Shown here piece by piece: positions 27,448 through 35,613 of a stretch of 64,000 nt of DNA (its first letter is position 1; every line of letters begins with the position of its first letter). The notes under the pieces were generated by a model that ran no database searches, was not told the origin of the DNA, and saw nothing but the letters and a program-made list of their open reading frames with translations. Origin of the DNA: CAZMYM01 sp964620325 (GTDB lineage Bacteria > Bipolaricaulota > Bipolaricaulia > UBA7950 > UBA9294); assembly GCA_964620325.1 (NCBI GenBank), contig CAZUIM010000007.1, positions 1-64,000 of the forward strand, read 5' to 3'. Both the position numbers and the translations under genes were made by a program.

Positions 27448-27914
27448 CGATCTCGCTTTCGATCAACGGAAAGCGGAAGACGTTTCGGATTGACGCGGGC
27501 GAGAGCCTGCTCGACGTGCTCCGCCGTGAGGGGTTCGTCAGCGTCAAGGTGGGTTGTCACACGGGCGACTGCGGCGCGTGTGCCGTTCTGCTCAACGGGC
27601 GCGCGGTCAATAGCTGTCTCGTTCTCGCCGCGAAGGCAGACGGTGCCGAGATCCTCACCGTAGAAGGTTTGGCGAACGGGGAGCGCCTTCATCCATTGCA
27701 GGAGGCGTTTCTTGACCGAGGGGGCGTCCAGTGCGGCTACTGCACGCCGGGGATGATCATCAGCGCGTACGACCTCCTATCGCGGAACCCAGATCCGAGT
27801 GATGAGGAGATTCGGGAGGCGATTTCGGGGAATCTCTGTCGATGTACTGGGTACGTGAAGCAGATCGAGGCGATCCGTGCGGCGGGCGAGCGGATGAGGA
27901 GCGGCGATGGCTGA
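27444..27914 (+). CDS. Molybdenum-hydroxylase [2Fe-2S] subunit, second copy
   Basis: This is a 156-residue iron-sulfur subunit. The clusters are CHTGDCGACAVLLNGRAVNSC (Cys near 38, 43, 46, 58) and QCGYCTPG with NLCRCTGY (about 97-135). It is clearly paralogous to the copy at 20013-20513 but not identical. ATGA overlap with ygfM and an eight-base overlap with the molybdopterin subunit make a three-subunit operon. Confidence 0.93.
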   Translation: MTISLSINGKRKTFRIDAGESLLDVLRREGFVSVKVGCHTGDCGACAVLLNGRAVNSCLVLAAKADGAEILTVEGLANGERLHPLQEAFLDRGGVQCGYCTPGMIISAYDLLSRNPDPSDEEIREAISGNLCRCTGYVKQIEAIRAAGERMRSGDG

Positions 27915-30225
27915 TCGATCGATGCCGGAGTTTGCGGTCGTCGGGAAGAATGAGAGAAAGGTCGACGGGGTCGGACTCGTCAGCGGGCGGCCGAAGTTCG
28001 TCGCGGATCTGAACCTGCCGGAGACGCTTCACGTCAAGCTCCTCGGGAGTCCTCATCCGCACGCTCGAATCGTCGAGATCGACGTCCGCGAGGCGGAGGC
28101 GATGGACGGGGTCGCTTGTGTGCTCACGCACGAGAACACGCCACCGAGGCGGCACACGACCGCGGGACAAGGGTTCCCTGAGCCGTCGCCGTACGATGCT
28201 CGGATGTTCGACTCGAAGGTTCGCTTCGTCGGAGACCGGGTCGCCGCGGTTGCGGCGGAGTCCGAGCCAATCGCCGAAGCGGCGCTGAAGCGGATCCGGG
28301 TTCGGTACGAGGAGCTGCCGGCCGTTCTGTCGATCGACGCAGCGCTGGTCGATGGAGCGCCGGTCATCCACGACGAGAAGGACGCGACCGGCATCTACGA
28401 CGCCGAACGGAACGTGGTCGCCGACGTCGATATCGACGTCGGCGACGTCGTGGCAGGATTCGGGGAGTCGGACGTGGTCGTCGAGACGGTCTGCGAGACG
28501 CAGTATGCGCAGCATACGCCGATCGAGACGCATATCGTTCTCGCCTACCTCGACTCCGATGGCCGTCTGGTTCTCAGGACGAGCACCCAAGTTCCGTTCC
28601 ACGCGCGGCGGATCGTGGCCTTCACGCTCGGCATTCCATTGCATCGGATCCACGTGATCAAGCCAAGAATTGGCGGAGGGTTCGGGGCCAAGCAGGAGGT
28701 CCTCCTCGAGGATGTCGCCGGGCTGGTGGCGCTCCGGACCGGACGTCCGGCCCTTCTTCGTCTCACGCGGGCCGAGGAATTCATCGCCGCTCGAACGCGT
28801 CATCCGATGCGCGTTCGCGTCAAGCTCGGTGCGATGCAGGATGGGACGCTGCACGCAGTCGAGATGGAAGCCCTGTCGAACACCGGGGCGTACGGGGCAC
28901 ACGGCCTGACGGTCCTAGCCAACACGGGGTCGAAGACCCTCCCGCTCTACAACAGAGCGAGAAACGCCCACTTCTTCGGCCGGGCGGTTTACACGAACCT
29001 GCCGGTCGCGGGGGCGTACCGCGGATACGGTGCGACCCAGGGGTACTTCCCGCTCGAGACGGCGATGGACGAGCTGTCCGAGCGACTGACGATCGACCCG
29101 GTCGAGCTTCGCCGACGGAATCATATCCGTGTCGGGGAGACCTCCCCGATCTTCGAGAAGCTCGGAGAGGGGCGGGAGGGTGTGTCCCAGACCGTCAAGA
29201 GCTGCGAGCTCGCCCGCTGCATCGAGGTCGGAGCCGAGCGGATCGGATGGTCGGAGAAGCGCCAAAGGCGCGAGCGACGCGGTCCGTGGGTCCACGGAGT
29301 CGGAATGTCAGTCATGATGCAGGGATCGGGGATCCCCGAGATCGATATGGCCGCCGCGACGATCAAGATGAACGAGAACGGATCCTTCAACCTGCTGATC
29401 GGAGCGACGGATCTCGGGACGGGATCGGACACGATCCTCGCGCAAATGGCGGCGGAGGTTCTCGGCGTTCCGCTGGAGAAGATCATCGTCACGTCATCGG
29501 ACACGGACACGACCCCGTTCGACGTCGGGGCCTACGCGTCGTCGACGACCTACGTCTCGGGAACCGCCGTCGTCGAGGCGGCGGAGAAGGTGAAGGAGCA
29601 AATCATGACGGTCGCGGGGGCGCTTCTAGACGTCGATCCGAGCGCCCTGATCCTGGCGGGGGAGACGGTCGCCGCTCCCGACGGGAATCGCGTCGGGCTC
29701 GATCGTGTCTGTCATCGGGCAATGTACGAGTCGAGCCAGTTCCAGATTGCGGCGACGGCTTCGTTCGTTCCGTCGGAATCTCCCCCGCCCTTCCTCGCGA
29801 ACTTCGCCGAGGTGGCGGTCGACACCGAGACGGGACGGGTGAAGGTGCTGCATTACGTCGCCGCCGTCGACTGTGGCGTCGCGATCCATCCGAAGCTCGC
29901 CGAGGGGCAGATGGAGGGCTCGATCGTCAATGGGATCGGCTACGCGCTGACCGAGGAGATGCTGCTCAGTTCCCGAGGGCGAGTCCGGAACCCGTCGTTG
30001 TTCGACTACAAAATCCTTGGAGCGGCGGACGTTCCGAGGATCGACGTCATCTTGGTCGATTCGTACGAACCGACCGGGCCGATGGGAGCGAAGTCGATCG
30101 GCGAGATCGGGATCAACGGCCCGATCCCGACGATCGCGAACGCGATCCACGATGCGGTCGGAGTTCGCCTGAGGACGACGCCGTTCACTCCGGAGCGGGT
30201 CCTCGCGGCGATCGAAGCGGGGTAA
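27907..30225 (+). CDS. Molybdopterin-binding hydroxylase large subunit
   Basis: This is the catalytic subunit (772 residues) of a xanthine-dehydrogenase-family hydroxylase, which adds water-derived oxygen to a heteroaromatic substrate. Cofactor segments are RIGGGFGAKQEV (about 255-266), AYRGYGATQG near 370 and TPFDVGAYASSTTYVSG near 540. The catalytic Glu is expected in KSIGEIGINGP, Glu 733. The pattern is nearest to purine or nicotinate hydroxylases and XdhD. Clusters of this make-up can be selenium-dependent, but nothing in the sequence proves it: there is no in-frame TGA. It is the only molybdopterin subunit in the window although two FAD and two FeS subunits are present. Confidence 0.9.
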   Translation: MADRSMPEFAVVGKNERKVDGVGLVSGRPKFVADLNLPETLHVKLLGSPHPHARIVEIDVREAEAMDGVACVLTHENTPPRRHTTAGQGFPEPSPYDARMFDSKVRFVGDRVAAVAAESEPIAEAALKRIRVRYEELPAVLSIDAALVDGAPVIHDEKDATGIYDAERNVVADVDIDVGDVVAGFGESDVVVETVCETQYAQHTPIETHIVLAYLDSDGRLVLRTSTQVPFHARRIVAFTLGIPLHRIHVIKPRIGGGFGAKQEVLLEDVAGLVALRTGRPALLRLTRAEEFIAARTRHPMRVRVKLGAMQDGTLHAVEMEALSNTGAYGAHGLTVLANTGSKTLPLYNRARNAHFFGRAVYTNLPVAGAYRGYGATQGYFPLETAMDELSERLTIDPVELRRRNHIRVGETSPIFEKLGEGREGVSQTVKSCELARCIEVGAERIGWSEKRQRRERRGPWVHGVGMSVMMQGSGIPEIDMAAATIKMNENGSFNLLIGATDLGTGSDTILAQMAAEVLGVPLEKIIVTSSDTDTTPFDVGAYASSTTYVSGTAVVEAAEKVKEQIMTVAGALLDVDPSALILAGETVAAPDGNRVGLDRVCHRAMYESSQFQIAATASFVPSESPPPFLANFAEVAVDTETGRVKVLHYVAAVDCGVAIHPKLAEGQMEGSIVNGIGYALTEEMLLSSRGRVRNPSLFDYKILGAADVPRIDVILVDSYEPTGPMGAKSIGEIGINGPIPTIANAIHDAVGVRLRTTPFTPERVLAAIEAG

Positions 30226-30321
30226 GCGACGGCCTCGATCCGTCGGGGCGGTGAGCCCCGTCGTGCCGGCTCAGCGGAACCGGAGACGCGAGAGACGCCG
30301 TTTGAATGGGAAAGGAGAACG

Positions 30322-30975
30322 ATGAAGGTTCTTGTGTTGACGAGCACCCCGAATGAGGAGGGGTTGACTGCCGCCTGTGGCGAGTCGGCGCGTCAGGGGA
30401 TCGTCGACGGGCGAAGCCCCGCGCGCGTTGTCAACTTGAATGAGTACGCGATCGAGCGGTGCGCCGTCTGCGGGAACGGTTGGGGCCCTTGCCTTTCCGA
30501 CCATCGATGCTCGATCGAAGACGACTTCGCGAAGCTCGAGAAGATGTTCGAACAAGCGGAAGGGTTCGCGTGGGTGACCCCGGTCTACTTCGGTGAGCCG
30601 AGCGAACCGTTCGCCTCGTTCTTCGATCGGCTTCGTCGTTGCGAGGCGACGAAGTCGGATCCGAAGGAGCGCGTCCTCAACGACAAACCGGTCGTCTGCA
30701 TCGCAGCTGCCGGGGGATCGGGGAACGGAGCGGTCCAGTGTCTGACGCAGATGGAGCGGCTCGTCAAGCAGCTCGGGGCGACGCCGGCGGACTACATCGC
30801 GATCACACAGAGAACCCGGGAGTATCAACTCGAGACGATTCACGACGCGCTGGTGGCAATGTGCACGCATCAAGGGCCCGAGAAGACGGAGATGCCCCTC
30901 TCGGCACGGCGAAGACGAAGGCCGCCGCGACGTGGCAGGAAGACCTCGAGGCAGAAGGGCTCGAGCCGCACCTAG
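30322..30975 (+). CDS. Flavodoxin-fold iron-sulfur flavoprotein, possible frameshift at C-terminus
   Basis: This 217-residue NADPH-dependent FMN reductase-like protein starts with VLVLTSTPNEEGLT, an FMN phosphate loop, followed by the Cys-rich segment CAVCGNGWGPCLSDHRC (about 48-64) typical of iron-sulfur flavoproteins, and VTPVYFGEPS. ATG 30322 has AAAGGAG upstream. The last 30 residues are almost all Arg/Lys/Ser/Pro, unlike the body; in another frame the same DNA (about 30895-30975) reads as a normal acidic helix, which suggests a frameshift. It follows the hydroxylase operon by 96 bases and may reduce or accept its electrons. Confidence 0.75.
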   Translation: MKVLVLTSTPNEEGLTAACGESARQGIVDGRSPARVVNLNEYAIERCAVCGNGWGPCLSDHRCSIEDDFAKLEKMFEQAEGFAWVTPVYFGEPSEPFASFFDRLRRCEATKSDPKERVLNDKPVVCIAAAGGSGNGAVQCLTQMERLVKQLGATPADYIAITQRTREYQLETIHDALVAMCTHQGPEKTEMPLSARRRRRPPRRGRKTSRQKGSSRT

Positions 30976-30999
30976 AGGTGGACGTGGTTGCTCCCTCGC

Positions 31000-32490
31000 C
31001 TACAGCCGGTAGATGTCGGAGTATTTCGCCTTCACGTAGCCGACGAAGTGCGACGGATCGAGCGTCTCTCCGGTGACCCGCTCGATCAGATCCTTCGGAT
31101 CGTAGATCGCGCCGACTCGGTGGATCTCGCGTCGGAGCCAGGCGAGAAGCTGTCTGAAGTCCCCGACGGCGATCTGGTCGTCGAGCGTCGGAATCTCATC
31201 CCGTAGGGCGGTGAACAGCTGCGCGGCGTAGAGGTTCCCGAGCATGTAGGAGGGGAAGTAGCCGAAGGCGCCCATCGACCAATGGACGTCCTGGAGGACG
31301 CCCTGCGCGTCGTCCGGCGGCACGACGCCAAGGTACCGCTCGATCGTCTCGTTCCACAGCCGCGGGAGATCGGAGACGGCGATCGACCCGTCGATCAGAC
31401 CCATCTCGATCTCAAACCGAAGCATGATGTGGAAGTTGTAAGTCACTTCGTCGGCCTCGACGCGGATCAGTGACGGCGAGACGATATTCGACGCGGCGTG
31501 CAGCGCGTCCGCTCCGACGGTCGAGAACTGTGGGAAGTACTCGGCGAGAATCGGCTGAAAGAAGGTCCAGAATGGGCGACTCCGGCCGATCTGGTTCTCG
31601 ATCATCCTCGACTGCGACTCGTGGATCCCGTTCGAAGCGCCGCGAGACAGGCGCAGAAGGTAGAGGATCTCGCCCATTCCCTGGTTGTAGAGTGCGTGTC
31701 CGCCCTCGTGAAGTGCCGCGAAGAGGCCCGGACCGAGCTGGCTTTCGACGTACCGGTTGGTCACCCTCACGTCACCGGGGCCGATCGTCGAGGTGAACGG
31801 ATGCGGCACGTCATCGAGCGCACCGGCGTCGAAGTCATAGCCGATCACTTCGAGTGTCCGACGGGCGAGCTTCCGCTGAAGGTCGACGTCGAACGTTCCA
31901 CGAAATGGAGAAGGATCCGGCTTCGTTCCGTCCGAGATCAGCCGCTCGACGAACGGCGCAAGATCCTCTCGCAGCGGTTCGATGATCTCCCGAAGCTCGG
32001 CACACGTCATTCCCGGCTCGTAGTCCTCGAGCAAGGCGTCATACGGATGATCCTCGTAGCCGATGTAGTCGGCGAGCCGGCGGGCGAAGGCGACCATCTT
32101 CTCGAGATGGGGTTCGAACAGGTCGAAGCTCGATGTCGCTTTCGCTTCGGCCCAGGCGGCCTGGGCGCCGGAGCGTGCGACGGTGAATTCCTCGACGAAC
32201 TCGGGTGGGACCGCCTTTCGACGTCGGTAGTTCCTCCCGACGCGTCGGACACTCCCGCGCTCCTCGTCGGTCAAATCGGCGCGTCTCTCCAGCTCCTCAA
32301 TGTAGCGTCCGAGCTCGTCGCTGACCGAGCGTTCAAACACCATCTTCGACAGCGTTCCGGCCACCTGAGATCGGAAGCCGATTGCCTCCTTCGGCATGTG
32401 CGTCTGCTGGTCCCAATTGAGAAGCGATTGCGCCGATTCGAGCTTGGCCGTCTCGGCCAGGTGATTCTTGTATGCGATGAGCGTGTCCAA
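31000..32490 (-). CDS. M32 carboxypeptidase (thermostable carboxypeptidase Taq family)
   Basis: This is a 496-residue zinc carboxypeptidase of peptidase family M32, which removes C-terminal residues from peptides. The zinc site HEGGH is followed by ALYNQG, and the GIHESQSRMIENQIGR motif provides the third ligand Glu. Length and helical character match the family. The start is TTG 32490, six bases after AAAGGAG; the open frame extends upstream without homology. It ends 24 bases from the convergent flavoprotein gene. It fits peptide use together with the M19 dipeptidase. Confidence 0.9.
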   Translation of the reverse strand: MDTLIAYKNHLAETAKLESAQSLLNWDQQTHMPKEAIGFRSQVAGTLSKMVFERSVSDELGRYIEELERRADLTDEERGSVRRVGRNYRRRKAVPPEFVEEFTVARSGAQAAWAEAKATSSFDLFEPHLEKMVAFARRLADYIGYEDHPYDALLEDYEPGMTCAELREIIEPLREDLAPFVERLISDGTKPDPSPFRGTFDVDLQRKLARRTLEVIGYDFDAGALDDVPHPFTSTIGPGDVRVTNRYVESQLGPGLFAALHEGGHALYNQGMGEILYLLRLSRGASNGIHESQSRMIENQIGRSRPFWTFFQPILAEYFPQFSTVGADALHAASNIVSPSLIRVEADEVTYNFHIMLRFEIEMGLIDGSIAVSDLPRLWNETIERYLGVVPPDDAQGVLQDVHWSMGAFGYFPSYMLGNLYAAQLFTALRDEIPTLDDQIAVGDFRQLLAWLRREIHRVGAIYDPKDLIERVTGETLDPSHFVGYVKAKYSDIYRL

Positions 32491-32570
32491 CAGGAACTCC
32501 TTTCGTCGAACGAACGGTCGTCGTGATGTGCCAGTGGAGTATACGATGCTCCGAAACGACCTGCGAGAGG

Positions 32571-33206
32571 CTAGTTGAGGATGGACTCGAGGTCGCTCAC
32601 GGTCAGGCGAGCCGGGTGTCCACTGTATTGCACGACGCCCTCCTCGTCGATCACGAAGGTGTGCGGGATCCCTCCGACGCAGTACGTAGTGGCGACGGCG
32701 GAGGACGCGGAGCGCGACTCCCACAGGGCGATCATGTTCGTGTAGCCGGTGCTCGAAAGGAACCCCTTGGCACTCGACTCGGACCGGTCGAGGCTGACGC
32801 CGATCAACTCGACGCCTCGATTCGCGTACGCCGACCAGAGGGCGTGGAGAGCCGGGAACGAGCGCTGGCACGGGCTACACCAGCTCGCCCAGAAGTCGAG
32901 AATGACGATCCGTCCGCGAAACTCGGACAGGGTCACCGGCTCGCCGTCGAGCGAACGGAGGGTGAAGTCGGGGGCCGTCCGCCCGACGGTCGGGCAGGTG
33001 GCCGTCTTTCCGACGACCGCGTCCGACGTCGGCGCGTCGACGACATCACTCGAACTCGGCGCTTCGTCCGGAGCCGGACGAAGCGCCGATATCTGCCAGA
33101 GGACGACCGCGACGACCGCGAGGATCACGCAAGTCGCGGCGATCGGGATCCAACTCCGGCCTCTCTTCGACCGGTCCCTCCGTTCTTTCTCCTTCGGAGC
33201 ATGCAT
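32571..33206 (-). CDS. Membrane-anchored TlpA/ResA-like thioredoxin
   Basis: This 211-residue protein has a positively charged N-terminus, one membrane anchor (about 18-42), a variable linker and a thioredoxin domain with active site WCSPC (about 117-121). The sequence APDFTLRSLDGEPVTLSEF opens the fold and GIPHTFVID contains the cis-Pro. It would reduce disulfides outside the membrane, for example in cytochrome maturation or sulfur metabolism. ATG 33206 lacks an SD; a perfect TTGACA -35 promoter lies so close that the mRNA may be nearly leaderless. Confidence 0.85.
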   Translation of the reverse strand: MHAPKEKERRDRSKRGRSWIPIAATCVILAVVAVVLWQISALRPAPDEAPSSSDVVDAPTSDAVVGKTATCPTVGRTAPDFTLRSLDGEPVTLSEFRGRIVILDFWASWCSPCQRSFPALHALWSAYANRGVELIGVSLDRSESSAKGFLSSTGYTNMIALWESRSASSAVATTYCVGGIPHTFVIDEEGVVQYSGHPARLTVSDLESILN

Positions 33207-33217
33207 GCGTGGGACGG

Positions 33218-33246
33218 ACCGTACCGGGGGATGGGCGGTCTGTCAA
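33218..33246 (-). promoter_or_regulatory. Promoter of the TlpA-like gene
   Basis: A perfect TTGACA (33241-33246 on the minus strand) is followed after 17 bases by TACGGT (33218-33223), a weak -10. The start would fall about five bases before ATG 33206, so the leader is very short. Confidence 0.4.
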
Positions 33247-33363
33247 GGACGGATCGGACGACCCCGGGACGGCCGATCGCTCCCCGGTGTTCTTGCGGCG
33301 CGAGGCCGTTGGCGAGTTCTCGCGGCGGTCGAAGGGGGAGTCGATGCGAATCGGCTCGGAGGG

Positions 33364-33651
33364 GTGACGGCGATCGACGGCGTGAGTCGACGAACGATCA
33401 CACAGCGGCTCTTCGGTTGGGGCCGGCTGCCGTGGGGCGTTCGTCCGGCGATCGAGGCTGAAGGGGTCTTCGTTCTCGACGAGGGAGACCGGATCGATCT
33501 CATCCTCTGGCGGTATCGCGCGCCCGGTGGTCCCTCCGCCTACCGGCGGAAGCTTCGGCCCAGGGCGGTCGTTCTGACGGGGAAACGATTCGCGTTGTTC
33601 GGCCGGTGGGGGACGCTGTTCGACGTTTCCGTCGCTGATCGTCGTCTGTAG
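33364..33651 (+). CDS. Hypothetical protein, small beta-rich
   Basis: This is a 95-residue open frame in an otherwise empty stretch (33207-33825). I do not recognise it. The C-terminal half (EGVFVLDEGDRIDLILWRY, then VVLTGKRFALFGRWGTLFDV) alternates hydrophobic and charged residues like a small barrel, possibly PH-like, and does not look like random antisense sequence. GTG 33364 has GGAGG directly upstream; no better start is seen. The frame stays open further upstream, so the start is uncertain. Confidence 0.4.
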   Translation: MTAIDGVSRRTITQRLFGWGRLPWGVRPAIEAEGVFVLDEGDRIDLILWRYRAPGGPSAYRRKLRPRAVVLTGKRFALFGRWGTLFDVSVADRRL

Positions 33652-33663
33652 AGGCCGGCCGTT

Positions 33664-33801
33664 TCAGTTCCGCGCCGTGGGATCCTGCGAGTCGCCTTCG
33701 ATCCGACCGACCTCGATGACCGACGGTCCGGACACGTGGGGATTCGGGGCCACACGGACAAGGCGTCCGAGTTGCGCGGTCGGCGCAGACGCGTTGTCCA
33801 T
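33664..33801 (-). CDS. Possible 45-residue small protein
   Basis: This short frame begins at ATG 33801 and lies 24 bases downstream of the LiaF-like gene on the same strand. Third codon positions are mostly G or C, as in real genes here, but there is no good SD and no recognisable domain. It may be a small final gene of the membrane operon, or chance. The rest of 33652-33825 shows nothing else. Confidence 0.22.
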   Translation of the reverse strand: MDNASAPTAQLGRLVRVAPNPHVSGPSVIEVGRIEGDSQDPTARN

Positions 33802-33825
33802 CGATCGCACCACGTGAGATTCGGT

Positions 33826-34734
33826 TCATTTGCCGTCGGGTTCGGCGGGTTCCACCTTCAGTGACTCGATCCCGGGACGGAGTGTGACGTCGGCCCGGAC
33901 GTCGGCATGCTCGTAGTCGGGCGAGACCACGACCCCGGCTGACTGGACGTAGCCGGTCGGAATCTCGAGGGCCGTCGTCGCGGCGCCGTGGATTCGGACT
34001 CCGACGGCCGGGGGGACGACGAGCGTGAACGCGCTGCCGGAGAGGACGTAGGGCGAACTCGATACCTCGGAGAGGACGATCCGGCTCGCCCCTCCGCCTG
34101 AGGTCACGTCGACCGCGACGGCCCGAATCGTTCGCAGGTCGACGTCGACCGAACCCGTGGTCTGCGCGACCAACTCGATCGGGATTGCGTCGGTCAACGA
34201 CAGGTCCCACGGGGCCTCGTCGTCGCGGTGGTTCGAGAACACACCCCATCGGCTTCCGCCGCTCGTCAACGTGTAGGAGATCGAATCCCTCTCGTACGCG
34301 GTCGCTTGTTTCAGCGAGGCGAGGCGTGGGATCGAGATCGCCCCCGCCAGAAGAAGATCCGCCGCCGCATCATCGATATGCAACCTGCATCCCTCGCAAG
34401 AGAGGGAGACTCTGGCCTTAGCGGCATCGTCGAGCTCGACGCGGACGACCTCTTCCGTCGCGAGCCAAGTCTCCGGTGCGAACAGGTTGAAGGCGACGAA
34501 CCCGACGCCGAGGAGAACGCCGAGGGCGAGAAGCGCCGAGAGCGCTCGTCGGAGTGACGATCTGCCGACGATGAGTTCGAGGCCGACGGCGATCACGAGG
34601 ATCGGCCAGAGTCGGACGATCGCTCGCCAGGAATCGACGTCGACGACGCCGAAGTTGTGAAGCAAGAACAGGATTCCGCCGGCGATCAGGATGAGCGGGA
34701 ACAGGAGCCCGCCGCGCGGCCGTCGGCTCGCCAC
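33826..34734 (-). CDS. LiaF-like membrane protein with two-helix LiaI unit and beta-rich domain
   Basis: This 302-residue protein begins with a two-helix unit (about 8-58) containing GGILFLLHNFGVVD and LWPILVIAVGLELI, the DUF5668/LiaI-LiaF transmembrane type. A further helix (about 60-85) follows, then an extracytoplasmic beta-rich domain of the LiaF/DUF4097 'toast-rack' type. Such proteins take part in envelope-stress sensing in Gram-positives. CEGC (near 113) is a lone Cys pair. It is the last sizeable gene of a four-gene membrane operon, two bases from the preceding gene. Confidence 0.7.
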   Translation of the reverse strand: MASRRPRGGLLFPLILIAGGILFLLHNFGVVDVDSWRAIVRLWPILVIAVGLELIVGRSSLRRALSALLALGVLLGVGFVAFNLFAPETWLATEEVVRVELDDAAKARVSLSCEGCRLHIDDAAADLLLAGAISIPRLASLKQATAYERDSISYTLTSGGSRWGVFSNHRDDEAPWDLSLTDAIPIELVAQTTGSVDVDLRTIRAVAVDVTSGGGASRIVLSEVSSSPYVLSGSAFTLVVPPAVGVRIHGAATTALEIPTGYVQSAGVVVSPDYEHADVRADVTLRPGIESLKVEPAEPDGK

Positions 34735-34735
34735 G

Positions 34736-34921
34736 TCAGCGCGACCTCAGGTTCTTCCAGAGGACACTCAGCCCGAACGCGATGACCACGACCGGCCAGA
34801 AGCGGCCGATTTGCGACCAGCTCTCCCACGACAGGATCCCGAGGGTGTTCAGGAGGAGAACGACGCCGGCGCCGATCAGGACGAGCGGGATCACCAGGCC
34901 GGCGGTCGGTCGACCGGTCAT
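34736..34921 (-). CDS. LiaI-like two-helix membrane protein
   Basis: This 61-residue protein consists of just two transmembrane helices. It contains LVLIGAGVVLLLNTLGILSWESW and FWPVVVIAFGLSVLWKNL in two separate helices, matching the N-terminal unit of the downstream LiaF-like protein. It overlaps the upstream small gene by four bases. Its function is unknown; related LiaI proteins are strongly induced by cell-wall stress and interact with PspA-type proteins. Confidence 0.7.
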   Translation of the reverse strand: MTGRPTAGLVIPLVLIGAGVVLLLNTLGILSWESWSQIGRFWPVVVIAFGLSVLWKNLRSR

Positions 34922-35097
34922 CGGCGATGCCCCCGGACCAGACGCCCGATGAGTGCGAGGCCGATCGCGATCGGCAACAGCGGCCAGAGGAGCCCGAGGA
35001 CCATCCCGAACGCGTGGAGAACGGCGATTAGAACGGTTAAACCGACGGCGACAAGAAGCAGAGGAACCAAGATTCCGACGAGCGTCAGCGACAGCAT
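34918..35097 (-). CDS. LiaI-like two-helix membrane protein, second copy
   Basis: This 59-residue protein has two hydrophobic helices and the shared ending LLWPLLPIAIGLALIGRL. ATG 35097 follows a strong AGGAGG seven bases upstream and lies in the stop of the PspC gene. It is a divergent paralogue of its neighbour at 34736-34921. Confidence 0.7.
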   Translation of the reverse strand: MLSLTLVGILVPLLLVAVGLTVLIAVLHAFGMVLGLLWPLLPIAIGLALIGRLVRGHRR

Positions 35098-35561
35098 CAG
35101 TGACCTCCTCTCAACCATCGCCAGAGGAACGCGAGGCCGATCACGATGGGGAAGATCGGCCACAGGAGTCCGAAGGTGAACCAGCGCATCCAGACGATTC
35201 CCAAGTTGCGCAGAAGGAATGCAACGCCGAAGAGAACGAGCGCAAAGCCGAGAAAGAACACGGCACTGCGATCCGCTCGGCGAACGGAGCGGCGAACGTC
35301 ATCTCCGATCGATCGTGCACGGCCGGCGATCTCGTCGGTCGCCTCTCGCATTCGATCGGAGACGTCGCGCGAGTCGGACGCCCCCTCCGGGAGAATCAAC
35401 CACAGCGCGAAGTAGACGAGAATGCCGAACCCGGACAGCACAGCGAAGAGGATGAACAGCAATCGGACGAGGCTCGGATCGACATCGAAGTAGTCGCCGA
35501 GCCCGCCGCAGACTCCACCCAGGACGGCGTTCGTCCGACTCCGATAGAGACGCTCCGTCAT
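35097..35561 (-). CDS. PspC-domain membrane protein with C-terminal LiaI unit
   Basis: This 154-residue protein carries an N-terminal PspC domain: LYRSRTNAVLGGVCGGLGDYF and then DPSLVRLLFILFAVLSGFGI with YFALWLILPE. A charged linker (about 68-97) is followed by a two-helix unit with FGVAFLLRNLGI and LLWPIFPIVIGLAFLWRWL. PspC links to phage-shock-type envelope stress. I chose ATG 35561; GTG 35570 would add three residues. It is the first gene of the PspC-LiaI-LiaI-LiaF series. Confidence 0.8.
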   Translation of the reverse strand: MTERLYRSRTNAVLGGVCGGLGDYFDVDPSLVRLLFILFAVLSGFGILVYFALWLILPEGASDSRDVSDRMREATDEIAGRARSIGDDVRRSVRRADRSAVFFLGFALVLFGVAFLLRNLGIVWMRWFTFGLLWPIFPIVIGLAFLWRWLRGGH

Positions 35562-35613
35562 CCCTCCCACGATGAAGAGAGTGTATCCGAGGTTCTCGAT
35601 GAGGACAACAGTG

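Noticed and set aside
27907..30225. A selenocysteine codon in the molybdopterin subunit
   Set aside because: The frame is uninterrupted, with no in-frame TGA. Any selenium would be in a labile cofactor, which sequence cannot show.
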